Shown one piece after another: positions 1 to 9,759 of a DNA stretch of 64,000 bases. A program made the position numbers and the translations under genes. The notes beneath the pieces were generated by a model. It had not been told where the DNA came from, made no database searches, and saw only the letters and a list, made by a program, of their open reading frames with translations. The DNA is taken from contig JALIZF010001650.1 of assembly GCA_029948255.1 (NCBI GenBank), forward strand, positions 358,001 to 422,000, read 5' to 3'. Each line of letters opens with the position of its first letter. Position 1 is the first letter of the stretch. The DNA comes from Telmatactis stephensoni (lineage: Eukaryota > Cnidaria > Anthozoa > Actiniaria > Isophelliidae).

Positions 1-433
1 TGAATCACCTACAATGACAGTTGTAAAGGGTTCATTGCCAGGCTCACCATTGATATTACCATTGTTAGATGTATTGTTAGATCCACTATTGTTCGATGTG
101 TTGTTGGACCCATGATTGTTTGACGTATTGTTGTTGGCTGAATTTTCAGTAGTCAAATTTCTTCTAGTTCTATTTTTGTTTCTTCTTTGTCGTAATTGTG
201 AATTATTGCTGTTATTATGGCAAGTATTTGTATCGTCTTGAATTATTGGATTACTTGGATTACTGGTATTGGCAATATTAGGGGGGTTTACTTGGAATTG
301 CTGTAAGATTCTAATAGTTGTGGCAAATCCGTCTCTCTCAGATATTATTTGGTCAAGTTCATGTTCAAGCAAATTAATTTTTACACCAAGATCTGATGTT
401 TCTTGGTCTTTTATCCGATATATTTTGATTTCT
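1..433 (-). pseudogene. Asn/Ser-rich linker running into a possible SGNH-like block (truncated by window edge)
   Basis: Reading the minus strand from about 433 to 1 gives an open frame with a short coiled coil (motif INLLEHELDQIISERDG), an Arg/Asn-rich patch, then a low-complexity stretch built from repeated SNNTSNN-type units. It ends at the window edge with TTVIVGDS. A hydrophobic strand followed by GDS is how block I of SGNH/GDSL-type domains starts, and such domains occur in animal mobile-element proteins. Only this motif is visible, so the domain call is a guess. The frame lies one base out of register with the upstream coiled-coil ORF at 411-704, so the two look like one protein broken by a single-base indel near 413-420. 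Confidence 0.35.
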
Positions 434-704
434 CTGCAAGTTCCATTTTTGCTTCTTCAAGTTCTTTATTGGCAGTTCTAAGCTTTGAGTGGAGCTCATG
501 GATTTCAAGGTCAGCTTGATCTTTTGCTAATAATATTGGTAGAAACGAAGCAATTTCAGTTTTTGCTTGGCCAAGCTCAGCCGTGAGCGAGAAGACTTGT
601 GAGCGAAGTTTATATATTTCATCTCTTTGGTCAGTTGGTATATGGAGCTTTGATTCTAATATGAAACTCGGGAACAATGAAACATATAAAGAATCAAGAG
701 GCAA
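411..704 (-). CDS. Coiled-coil protein fragment, frameshifted at its 3' end
   Basis: About 97 residues rich in Glu, Lys, Leu and Ala with heptad-like spacing (for example TANKELEEAKMELAEK), predicted to form a coiled coil. No catalytic motif is visible. There is no convincing ATG at the 5' end, so it is probably an internal exon; a possible acceptor (ATATTAG) lies a few codons in. The frame stops at 411 just where the adjacent frame takes over with the same kind of sequence, which suggests a one-base deletion. It is likely part of the same transposon-like gene as the neighbouring minus-strand pieces. Function unknown. Confidence 0.4.
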   Translation of the reverse strand: MPLDSLYVSLFPSFILESKLHIPTDQRDEIYKLRSQVFSLTAELGQAKTEIASFLPILLAKDQADLEIHELHSKLRTANKELEEAKMELAEKSKYIG

Positions 705-910
705 TTTTTTTTATTGTATTATAAACAACTGGGAAGTACATGTGGTTAATTAACTTACAACGCAATGTAATGAGGACAAAAAGAACCCTCTTAGTGATAC
801 TTGAGTACATGTCAAAATCACTATAACAAACTCTACAAATTAATTGACTACGTAATAACTGCAACATATGGTCACAAGCAGGACTACAAGCTAAGAAAAA
901 GTAAAGTTCA

Positions 911-1192
911 CTAAATGACTACAGTACTCTTAGCAATTTTCATGGATCTTATTAGTTTCTCTTCAAGATCTACATCCAGCTCAAGTCTTTCCACTAGTAG
1001 AAGAGTTTTGGCAATTGTATCATCGGCAAGGTAGGCAAGGTCGGCAATGCCGTTTGCATCCAAACCATAATGCTCTTCATCTTTGAGACTTGAGAAAAAG
1101 GCTTTGAGTACATTTGTAGGGCAATGGAATTTTTCAGGGTTTTTTTGCTCGTCCTGAATCATGAGATTGGCTTTGATTGCAGTTGTCATATT
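911..1192 (-). CDS. Downstream part of an exon split by the Gypsy insertion; unknown protein
   Basis: A 92-residue acidic, Leu-rich frame ending in a stop at 911. The apparent start Met (1187-1189) is only 4 bp from the Gypsy LTR and is probably internal. The sequence on the other side of the element (5681-5750, minus) stays open in the same frame once one copy of the ATATT target duplication is removed. It adds a stretch with a CxxC pair (VVKCQACQKN). So the element interrupts a coding exon. The protein family is not recognised. Confidence 0.45.
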   Translation of the reverse strand, partial: NMTTAIKANLMIQDEQKNPEKFHCPTNVLKAFFSSLKDEEHYGLDANGIADLAYLADDTIAKTLLLVERLELDVDLEEKLIRSMKIAKSTVVI

Positions 1193-1317
1193 TGTTATGT
1201 ATTTATCTTAATACTAACAGACAACAGGACGAAATGTTGGCACTCGAAGACAACTGTTTTAATGCAACCACGTGCATGCTTGCGCATGCGCTACATATAC
1301 ACAGGGAGACCATAACA
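1193..1317 (-). repeat. 3' LTR of the Gypsy element (125 bp)
   Basis: Begins TGTTATG and ends CATAACA, the 7-bp inverted ends typical of LTRs. It matches the LTR at 5556-5680 base for base as far as I can read. It is very short for a Gypsy LTR. The left flank ATATT (1188-1192) equals the right flank of the element. Confidence 0.95.
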
Positions 1318-1330
1318 TTCCTCCCAACAA
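1318..1330 (-). promoter_or_regulatory. Polypurine tract of the Gypsy element
   Basis: Directly upstream of the 3' LTR the minus strand reads TTGTTGGGAGGAA, a purine run in the position expected for priming of plus-strand DNA synthesis. Confidence 0.6.
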
Positions 1331-1441
1331 AAATTGTGTATTGATAATACATGCATTAGATACTAGTTATCATAGACATACAATAAACCATTCAAACACA
1401 AAGTAAGGTATTGTCTCTTGATTGGCTGTGAAGCCAACAGT

Positions 1442-3340
1442 TCATAGGTTAAGTCTTTCTGGTGCCTTGCGTACTCTCGTTGGGTAGCGTCGTTCACTCT
1501 GTTCTGTAGGAGTAGTCACGGTGGTAGGTTCTTTAACAGGCGATGGAGTCTCAATTGCCTCTGGTGGTCTGACCACTGAAGCTGTTGTCTCCCGCTCGTC
1601 CTTAGAAGGTAGGTTTTCAAGTTGGGAATCTGGAACTACCACTGGTGATTCATCACACTGTTGTGTGTTTGGTTGAAAACCTGTAGGCAGCAACTGGTCA
1701 ATGTGTCGCCTCCAAATGGCATTATCACTAACAGCAATCTTGTACATCAGTGGACCTGTCCTCTCTATCACGCGTCCAGCACACCATTTTAAACTGCCTC
1801 TGTAGTCTCGGGCCATCACAGTGCCTCCCACTTCCACTTGTCTCATTTGACGTCTACTCATGGACGCTGAGCTCTGTTCGAGCGATCTGTCCCTCATCCT
1901 ACGATTCAAGTTAGGTTTCACCAGATCTAATCGGGTGCGCAAAGGTCTTCCAAACATCAGTACTGCGGGGCTCTCGCCTGTGGTAGAGTGAGGCGTGTTC
2001 CTGTAAGCTATAAGGAACTTAGCTAACTTTTCCCCTACTGGTTTAGAGGTTTCCGCCATTGCACGTAATGACTGTTTGAAAGTCTGCACCGACCTTTCGG
2101 CTTGACCGTTTGTAGCAGGATGGTATGGCGCCGAGGTCACATGCTTGATACCATTGGACTTGGTGAATGTTTGGAATCCGCTGGATACGAACTGTGGTCC
2201 GTTATCGCTAACAATCTGTTCAGGAATTCCAAATCTGGCAAATAGATTTCTCAGAACTTCTATAGTCTTGAACGATGTTGTAGTCTTCATAGGGATAACT
2301 TCAGGCCATTTGCTGTGTGCGTCAACAACCACCAGGAACATGGAATCCTGGAAGGGACCAGCGTAATCAATGTGGATCCGTTGCCATGGTGCTGTGGTCC
2401 ACTCCCATGGATGTAACGGTACTTTCCCTGGCATCTTTTGGTTCAGCTGACACCCACTGCAGGATTTAGCGGTTTCTTCAAGTTGTTGGTTGATGTTCGG
2501 CCACCAGACATAGCTCCTTGAAAGAGCTTTCATCTTAACCATCCCTTGGTGACCATCATGCAATTCATCTAAGATTCTTCGTTGAAGTTTACCAGGAACT
2601 ACTACTCTCATTCCCCACAGAATACAGCCTTGGTGGACCGTAAGTTCACTCCTTCGATCATAGTAGGGTTTGTCTCCGTCAAAACGTTGGGACCAACCTT
2701 TCACTACAGACTCGTAAACTTTGGCTAGAACAGGGTCGCGTTTTGTCTCCTTAGCAACTGCCTCACTGGTTACTGGTAGGATGTCGAGCTGCATTGCATG
2801 AAACACTTCGGATGAATCAACATCTTCTTCGCCTTTCTCATGTTGTTGCAATGGTAGTCTAGAAAGACCATCTGCATTGCAGTGTTCCTTAGTGTTCTTG
2901 TACTCAATGTCGTAATCAAAACCAGCAAGAAATAGAGCATATCGTTGAAGTCGCGCTGCGGTCATGGCAGGTACTCCCTTCGCTGGGTGAAAAATGGCTG
3001 TCAGAGGTTGGTGGTCGGTGATAAGTGTAAACTTGCGCCCGTACAGATAGATATGGAATTTCTTCACTCCCCACACAATTGATAGGGCTTCCTTGTCAAT
3101 TTGAGCATACTTGCGTTCTGTCTTGGTTAGGGATCGGGATGCAAAGGCCACTGGTCGTTCCATTCCATCTGGCATGACGTGTGAAAGCACGGCTCCAATT
3201 CCTGTCGGAGATGCGTCACATGCGAGCGTAACTGGCAAAGATGGGTCGTAGTGAGTTAGAACCATGTCAGACGTTATCAAACGCTTAGCCTCCTTAAAGG
3301 CTTTTTCACAGTGTTCTGTCCACTCCCATTTCCTGTCCTG
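1442..3340 (-). pseudogene. Gypsy RNase H and integrase (3' segment of pol)
   Basis: An open frame of about 630 residues downstream of the TAG; counts here start at the Met at 3280. RNase H carboxylates lie in ACDASP (22), KEALS (64) and ITDHQ (89). The integrase zinc domain has HDGH and CSGC (His241, His244, Cys274, Cys277). The catalytic core has Asp305 (HIDYAGPF), Asp359 (VSDNGPQF) and Glu395 (NGQAERS), a D,DX35E spacing. The tail has a GPY/F-like module (ERTGPLMYKI) and a Ser/Thr/Pro-rich end. No chromodomain is seen. The domains look intact but cannot be made from a full-length polyprotein. Confidence 0.9.
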
Positions 3341-3873
3341 CTACAGTAACTGATGTAATGGGAAGAGAACTGTTGCGGCATTAGGCAAAAAGCGGTTGTA
3401 GTAGTTGACTAGTCCCAAGAATGAACGGACTTGCGTAACGTTCTCAGGTCTAGGAGTGTTAACTACAGCTTCAATCTTTTCCTCTGTTTTGTGAAGGCCT
3501 TGGCTGTCAATTTCATGCCCACAAAACTGAACTCGATCACGGAAGAACTCACACTTTTCTTTGTTTGCTCTCAGGCCTGCTTCTTGCAGTCGTTGTAGAA
3601 CTTTCTCCAAATTCTCTATGTGCTCTTCGTCGGTTCGTCCTGTAATGATCATGTCATCAAGAATGCATTGCGTACCAGGAATTCCTTGTAATACCTGGTC
3701 CATTGTGCGCTGCCAAATGGCTGGGCTTGAGGTTACACCAAAAACTAGCCGGTTATACTGAAAAAGGCCCTTATGTGTATTTATCGTTAAATACTTCTTT
3801 GATTCTTCAGTAACCTCCATCTGATGATAGGCTTGACGCAGATCTATCTTGCTGAAATGCTTCCCTCCAGCTA
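3341..3873 (-). pseudogene. Gypsy reverse transcriptase core, ending at an in-frame TAG
   Basis: Continues the RT domain (KIDLRQAYHQMEV, GVTSSPAIWQRTMDQVLQG, SFLGLVNYYNRFLP). The catalytic box reads CILDDMI: the two Asp residues are present, but the usual aromatic residue of Y/FxDD appears to be Ile. It ends at TAG 3341-3343 in the RT/RNase H connection. After the stop the same frame reads on into RNase H, so this is a nonsense change. Confidence 0.85.
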
Positions 3874-5469
3874 GGTTGCAAAAATATCCTCAATACGTGG
3901 AAGAGGATACTGTTCAGCGATTAATACTGGGTTGATTGAAACCTTGAAATCTCCGCATAACTGCACTGATCCGTTCCGCTTCACCACTGGTACGATGGGT
4001 GTCGCCCACTCGCTGTGTTCCACCGGGCTGATGATGCCCTCTTTCTCAAGGCGTGTCAACTCAGCTTCTACTTTCGGTCGCAGAGCATATGGAACCTGGC
4101 GTGGTTTATGGAAACGTGGCTGGCAATTCTCCTCTACCTTAAGGTTGGCTTTATGGCCTTTAAGGGTACCTAGATCATCACCAAACACAGATTCATACTG
4201 TTCGAGGAGCTTATCTACCCTACCCTGGGTATTCTCAACTGTTGCTTGGCTTAACTTAAGGGCTTTGATTTCGCCCCAGTCCAGCTTTAAAACAGAAAGC
4301 CAATCACGGCCGAACAGAGCTGGCCCAGGTGTCTCAACAATTTGGATATCCAATTGTTTCTTTTGGCCCTTAAGATTAACCTCGCAGTTAATCTTTCCCT
4401 TGGGTACAATCTTCTCCCCAGTATAGGTTTTCAGAGTAATCTCACTTTCAAGTAATTTAGCATGGCTAAACTGTTCCTTATACTTCTTGTAAGGGATAGT
4501 TGAAACTGCTGAACCTGTATCAAGCTCCATTTTGAGAGGTTTACCGTCGATATTTGGGGTGACCCACATCACATTATCTTTGTTACCCACTTTATGTATC
4601 TCTAGATTACCCAGATAATCATCACTACCGCTATCCTGGTCATCACTACTGCTATCTTGGTCATCAAGGTGATTAGCTGGGGTTTGGGATTGGGATGCCT
4701 GTGCCTGTTCCCTCTTTTTGCAAGCCTTTATAATATGACCTTTTTTCTTGCAATAATGACAGACTTCTCTCTTATAAGGACAACTTTGATGCTCATGGTC
4801 GCCATGGCAACGATAACATTTTGACTGAGCGGGTTTGGACTCTGTAGATTCCTTCTTAGGCTTAGGTTTTGACTTTTTCAGCTTATGTACTGGGTTTGAC
4901 TCGACCCCCCCATGCATAACTTCTATATCTTTATATGACTGTTCGATGGCGATGCATTTAGACACGGCTAAATCAAATGTCAGTTCTTCGAGTTTGAGTT
5001 TTAGCAATTCACTCATCATTTTCTTATCTCTAATACCAGACACTAGACGATCTCTTAGACGTTCCAAACGCATCAACTCACTAAACTTGCATTCTGTCGC
5101 TAGATGTTTAAGAACGGCTACATATTGACTCACCGTTTCTCCGGCATTTCGGGATCTATTTTCAAACTCATACCTCGCTACCAGGGGTGATTTTTGGGGC
5201 TTCAGTTGTCGCTGAAGTCGTTCCACAATCGTGTCATATGTCACCGAGTCTTCTTTCAGCGGCGTAGGTGCCAAAAGATCCTTAGCCAACTGGTAAGTTT
5301 CGGTTGGAAGGTTTGTCAGGAGTACAGCTTTCTTTTGCTTCGATTCGGTAACGCCATTTGCTACGAAGAAAAAGTCGAGCTGTTCCGCGTACGCTTCGAA
5401 GTCCGTTCCGACCACAAATTTTTGGACTTTACCGATGTTTCTTACGCGTTGTGGTGCTTCATCAGGCAT
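3871..5469 (-). pseudogene. Gypsy Gag-protease-RT (first segment, frameshifted)
   Basis: 532 residues starting at an ATG 87 bp inside the 5' LTR. Residues 1-210 are a Gag-like capsid region. Two zinc knuckles follow: an irregular CX2CX3HX4C at about 218-230 and a standard CX2CX4HX4C at 237-250. A spacer with repeated Asp/Ser follows, then the aspartic protease motif LDTGS (Asp317), then the start of reverse transcriptase (LCGDFK, YPLPRIEDIFA). The frame ends early at 3871 because one base is missing; the next frame continues the RT directly. Gag and Pol are otherwise fused in one frame, with no programmed frameshift between them. Confidence 0.9.
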
Positions 5470-5534
5470 TTTTATTCCACTTTGAGATCTGCTAGAGATT
5501 TGTCTTTAACTTTCCTGTGTTAAAAATCACGTAG

Positions 5535-5552
5535 ATCCCGGCCTCGTCACCA
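5535..5552 (-). promoter_or_regulatory. Primer-binding site of the Gypsy element
   Basis: Two bases inside the 5' LTR the minus strand reads TGGTGACGAGGCCGGGAT. TGG is the complement of a tRNA 3' CCA. The complement ends CCTCGTCACCA, which resembles the acceptor end of a serine tRNA starting GACGAGG. The tRNA assignment is from memory and is tentative. Confidence 0.6.
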
Positions 5553-5555
5553 ATT

Positions 5556-5680
5556 TGTTATGTATTTATCTTAATACTAACAGACAACAGGACGAAATGT
5601 TGGCACTCGAAGACAACTGTTTTAATGCAACCACGTGCATGCTTGCGCATGCGCTACATATACACAGGGAGACCATAACA
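5556..5680 (-). repeat. 5' LTR of the Gypsy element (125 bp)
   Basis: Same 125 bp as 1193-1317, followed on the plus strand by the second ATATT target copy (5681-5685). As the element is read on the minus strand, this is the 5' LTR and should hold its promoter. Confidence 0.95.
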
Positions 5681-5750
5681 ATATTTTTTTGGCAAGCTTG
5701 GCATTTCACAACTATATTTGAGTCTAAGATCTTTCTGTATGTGCCTTTTG
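5681..5750 (-). pseudogene. Upstream part of the exon split by the Gypsy insertion
   Basis: Minus-strand reading gives GTYRKILDSNIVVKCQACQ, in frame with the 911-1192 segment when the element and one 5-bp target copy are removed. An upstream in-frame TAA lies near 5765, so either an intron acceptor falls between or the gene was already broken. The CxxC pair hints at a small metal-binding motif. Short length limits confidence. Confidence 0.35.
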
Positions 5751-5792
5751 CACATACATTTAGTTAAGCGCATTTGATTATATTTATAGAAA

Positions 5793-5820
5793 ATGGCGCT
5801 ATATAAATATTATTATTATT
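5793..5820 (+). repeat. Retroposon 3' tail (GGCGCTATATAAAT + ATT repeat)
   Basis: GGCGCTATATAAATATTATTATTATT is a 3'-terminal signature I associate with LINE/SINE families ending in short microsatellites. A related tail lies on the opposite strand near 8820-8860 (GCGCTATATAAATT followed by AAATT repeats). The body of this copy is not identifiable. Confidence 0.5.
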
Positions 5821-6518
5821 GTAAGCACAGAAAAGACTTCTTCTCTATGTCAGCAGATAATATTTTGCCAAGTACTTTATGCTGTGTAGCACTTGGAATA
5901 ATCTGAGGAGCATTTTGTACAATATACTCTGACAGAACAATGAGGTCATCATAGAGTGTGATGAGAGTGAGCTTTTAAGTATTAAAATACTTAGGTCAAA
6001 CATAATAAGACTACCATTCATATGTAATCTTATCTTTTGTTTAAATTTTTAACAGTTGTAATCTTATACTTTTAAACACACCTATATATAATAACCCTGT
6101 AGATTGTAATTAGCTTCACTTAAAACTGAAGGTAGCTTTATGAAAGTCGAAACATGTCTTTAAAATTTAGGTGTTGTGTTGTTTTTAAAATTGATTTGTT
6201 GTCTTGTGCTCTTTCGCTCATTTCATATGTGCAAGTAATATTAAGCTTAAATTGCTTGAAATAATTATAAGATTTGCATGTAACAAAACCTATATTTCAG
6301 GAGTCTATAGTATTATTAACTTTCCTTGGAGACACTACAGTGACTGTTTAAGCTAAATTAGGCCACGTATGATTTAGTTTTTATGTTGTTTTGTTTTGGT
6401 GTCTTAAAGAAATAAAATCTTTTTGAATTAAAATTTATCAAATATGCAAAATCAACACAGGTTTGACATACATTTAAATAATGTAAATACTAGTCCTTTT
6501 TAAAAGTAACTATTGATT
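5821..6518. other. Non-coding gap with one Penelope-type tail motif
   Basis: No ORF of note. At 6124-6165 there is AACTGAAGGTAGC...AAGTCGAAACATGTC, a weak relative of the CTGATGA...GTCGAAAC motif seen at 21164. The rest is AT-rich with no structure I can name. Confidence 0.3.
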
Positions 6519-6975
6519 TTATCGAGGCCAATGTTGTAATGTAGATTCCGCACTTGGTTCATCACATGCATCTATGTCTCCCATAAGGTCTTGGAATTCT
6601 ACTTCTAATTTAGAGGCCTGTTGTTGCACCAAAGGTATATTGGCAACACGTTCACCAACCCCCAAACTCTGAACAGATGTACTAGCAATTATTGCAGGAT
6701 TTTGTTTCCTCCTAATTAGCTTACCTGTTGTAGGTGCAGCAAGTTTATCCAAACATATCTCAATCATTTGTCTCTGAACAGCTTCATGATAAATTGAATT
6801 GAGAAAATGCTGCCAAGCATTTATTTCATCATGAAAGGGTTTATTCAGGCCTTTGCAAATCAGCATACACACTGATCCTAAGAGGTCCTACTCGTCTAAT
6901 GCCATTGTCAGCCATAAAATCTACAACGGGGTGCAGAATAGTTGAGACACTGTGCCCTAACATTGACGTTCTTTG
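6519..6975 (-). pseudogene. Fragment of an unidentified transposon-like protein, frameshifted
   Basis: Two minus-strand frames join into one coherent sequence: GHSVSTILHPVVDFMADNG to VGPLRIS, then after a one-base shift near 6860 the motif LNKPFHDEINAWQHFLN and an acidic C-terminus with a stop at 6519. It lies downstream, in the transcription sense, of 7268-8045 and has the same style, so both are probably parts of one repetitive multi-exon gene. No conserved catalytic motif is recognised. Confidence 0.4.
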
Positions 6976-7020
6976 ATATCATACCCACCATGTAGGTGTT
7001 GAAGCGGCCATATATTCTAA

Positions 7021-7035
7021 CCCCCCCCCCCCCCT
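7021..7035. repeat. Homopolymer C run
   Basis: A run of about 15 C followed by TCCC. It sits in the intron or decayed part of the minus-strand gene and is a likely site of sequencing or assembly length error. Confidence 0.9.
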
Positions 7036-7267
7036 CCCATGGCACAATGCTGGTTGGGCCAAGTGTTGGACCTAGCAGCAATCTCCCAGGCCTACTCAAC
7101 ATTGAAAGAGGTGGAGTGGGGAGCATAAAACAAGCACCACAGGTTCTGCACGCCATTGTAGCAATTTCTTGTGCTTTGTACTTTCTGAAACAGTTGTTGG
7201 CAGGGACTTCATATGTTTACTTGCTGCCTTTCTTGTATCCATAGTAGGAGGTTTTCAAGTGTCTGAC

Positions 7268-8045
7268 TCAGAAAACCCAATCGTACCACCCATCTTTAGA
7301 TAAGTCACTCTTATGCACATTAGCATAAGATGAAGGGTAGGTGGCTGCTTGATTCAGCTCATTGCTGGTCCAGCTTTGCCAAGATTGCTCAGAACTGGGT
7401 TGAAACTCAACTGTACATTGTTCATTGCAAACAGTTAAAACATTACCCTCTAGCATCAACATTTCCTGTGAGATCTGATTCCATAAATCAGACATAACTT
7501 CATCTTTCTCAGAAAGACTAAGACAATGGAGTATATGGTGATAGTCCCTGCTACGAAACCTTTCCCAAAAATTCCAGCAAGTCAGACTACCACTGGACAT
7601 ACTCAATTGACTAGTCTCAGGTGCACCATCATCTGAAAATTGAAATACAAAATGGTTAGTATTTCCATTAAACCAGACTAGTTTCTTGCGTAGATAAGGA
7701 AGGCGTAAATGAAGATCAAGAATCATAAAAACCATTCCTGTAACAGTTCTACACAAACCAGAAACATTTGAGATTTGACAAACATGACATATGTTCATGC
7801 TTTTTACAAACTTTTCACCTGCTGTATCAGAGACATGCCTCATTAGCTTAATATCAACTCCCATCTATTTGACATTTCTAGGAACCCAAAGTCCTTTGTC
7901 AGGATCAAAATATGAACGTTGAGTTTTACACATAAAATTAAACTTCCTTCTGGACAAAAAAATTTGATATTTGCTAACAGTTGCTTGCTTAAGAGCTTCT
8001 TCTGAATTACTATAGCTATTTAATGCCCTACCAAACATACCCTGT
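7268..8045 (-). pseudogene. Unidentified repetitive multi-exon protein, with an in-frame stop
   Basis: An open minus-strand frame of about 260 residues broken by one TAG at 7865-7867. Readable landmarks: YQIFLSRRKFNFM, FDPDKGLWVPRNV, a CxxC (NICHVCQISN), LVWFNGNTNHFVFQFSDDG, GSLTCWNFWERFRSRDYHH and the end SDLSKDGWYDWVF. It resembles uncharacterised multi-copy cnidarian proteins that I remember as repetitive, and SDDGAPE could be an acidic catalytic motif, but I cannot assign a superfamily. The stop just before the first Met supports decay. Confidence 0.45.
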
Positions 8046-8254
8046 CAAAATTTCCCCCTTTGGTAACTTGAAATCAATTTATCTAAAATAGTAGATGAGA
8101 CGACAGAGGCGAGGTAGTCCCAAGCCCCATATATTGCATCCCTCCATGGATGAATTCTAAAATATCTTTGTTTCAACCCTTCTCCTGTATCTAGTACTGC
8201 TATCAGGGCTTAAAATAATGGCTGCATAAATAGTTAGCAAGCACATTCTCACGT

Positions 8255-8335
8255 TCAGATCCTACACTTTCGATCCCTAAGTGCGACTTGAGCACTTACG
8301 GAATGAATATACTATGATCTGAACGCGAGAACAAT
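8255..8335. repeat. Small inverted repeat (hairpin)
   Basis: ATTCTCACGTTCAGATC (about 8257-8273) pairs with GATCTGAACGCGAGAA (about 8317-8332), with a loop holding CACTTACG-type sequence. No flanking duplication was found. Confidence 0.5.
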
Positions 8336-8438
8336 ACAAAATTTAAATAAAGGAAGATAATTGAATGAATCGAAATTGATATGAGTGCTTAATAATTAAT
8401 TATTTGTCTTGGGTCTTTGGTTCTTGATCTGTTTTTCC

Positions 8439-8525
8439 AGCTTGATCTTTTCTTCCAGCTTGATCTTTTCTTCTAGCTTGATCTTTTCTTCTAGCTTGTT
8501 CTTTTCTTCTAGCTTGTTCTTTAGC
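8439..8525. repeat. 18-bp tandem repeat, about five units
   Basis: Unit AGCTTGATCTTTTCTTCT with small changes, running up to the stop of the BEL/Pao integrase fragment. On the minus strand it would read as Lys/Glu-rich repeats just beyond the stop codon, so it may once have been a coding tail. Confidence 0.8.
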
Positions 8526-8814
8526 TTTTCTGTTCTTCCTGCTTGACATTATCTTCTGCACCGACGAGTAAGACCAGTTTTGTCATAGGTCTTTCTAAAA
8601 TCGTGTTTTTGGTTCTGACTTTCCTGATGTAACCCTGTTGATATTCAGTTGGTTGAATGACTTTACCAAGATTCCATTTACAGCGGTGTGTGTTCTGATC
8701 CATGATTATTACAATGTTCTTCTGGATGTTGCAGGAGGACTTGCACCACTTTTGTCTAACTTGAAGTTGTGGTAAATATTCACGCTGCCACCTTTTCCAA
8801 AAAATGTCAGCCAT
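8521..8814 (-). pseudogene. BEL/Pao integrase C-terminal fragment
   Basis: 97 residues beginning ADIFWKRWQREYLPQLQ, then KWNLGKVIQP and ILERPMTKLVLLVG, the tail module found after BEL/Pao integrases (DUF5641-type). It is cut off at 8814, where a retroposon tail begins; the expected preceding 60-100 residues are missing. The spacer VGDIVLI-type motif is degraded (KNIVIIMDQNT). Confidence 0.8.
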
Positions 8815-9464
8815 AATTTTAATTTAATTTAATTTAATTTGATAATTTATATAGCGCCTTTGAATTTCTCAAGCTTTGCACATGTGAATATATGAATAAA
8901 ATGCTTTAGATTGATGTATATTTTTTTCTGGGCAAATGCTCGAGCGCTGCGCTAGAGCTATAAGTTTGATAAAATCGTGTTTATGTGACCTTAGGGTCAA
9001 ATTCCCTACACAACGGATTCAGTATACATACTGCATATTTTAACATAATAAACCAAAAGATCTCCATAAATCCAAACCAAACCACATGGATCGTTATTCT
9101 AAGCCTTTCTTACCATTGGTGATCTTTTCGATGAAGAAATAAGGTCGAAAATTGGCTTTTGCATTGTCATCCTTTTGTCACGTTATCTCTAGGCGCCAAT
9201 GGATTACTCCCAATTACTTTCAAGAATATCAACGGCTCATCAGCCTGCAAGATTTCTTTCACTTTCCAGTAGATTTATTCTCACAATTTATGGCAATGTG
9301 CTGGAATACGCATTTCATGTTTTTAGTCATGATTTTGTAGGCTTGAGTTGTGCTTGACTGAGTAAACAAAACAAGTATGCTAATTAGGAGAAGAGCACGG
9401 CGGTAGATATGTAGGTAGGGAGGGGTAGGTAAAGCAGCGCCAAAGTATTGATGTCTGGAAATTC
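8815..9464. other. Non-coding: retroposon tail and possible tRNA-like block
   Basis: Starts with AATTT repeats and, on the minus strand, GGCGCTATATAAATT (about 8850-8865), the same tail style as 5793-5820. GGGTCAAATTCCC near 8995 resembles a Pol III B box, which would fit a SINE, but no good A box is placed correctly. Nothing else is identifiable. Confidence 0.3.
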
Positions 9465-9759
9465 TTTAGTTCATAAACGTTTTCTTCTTATAAATGTGTC
9501 TTTGTATCCTAACGTAGCATTGCACACGAAAAAGTTTAGGTTGACATGTTCTTTGTTACGAGTCATGCACTAGACAACACTCTCGATCTCCCGTTTGTGT
9601 GTTGACTAGAACATCTGTAAGTACAAGTTTTCGAGAACAATGGTATTGTGTCTGATGGTGGCTAAATACTGGTTCCTCAGCATTCTTGTTTATAATATGT
9701 AATGTTGGTATAAATAATTCAAACATTATCAGTGATCATACACTTACATATCTGATTCC

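Larger units (their letters stand above)
1193..5680 (-). mobile_element. Ty3/Gypsy LTR retrotransposon, recently inserted but coding-defective
   Basis: A 4488-bp element read on the minus strand. It has two 125-bp LTRs that match by eye, a 5-bp TSD ATATT (1188-1192 and 5681-5685), a primer-binding site and a purine tract. Gene order is Gag (zinc knuckles), protease, reverse transcriptase, RNase H, integrase, as in Ty3/Gypsy (Metaviridae-like). Two lesions break the polyprotein: a single-base deletion near 3873 and an in-frame TAG at 3341-3343. Matching LTRs point to a young insertion, so the lesions are recent or were copied from a defective template. Confidence 0.95.
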
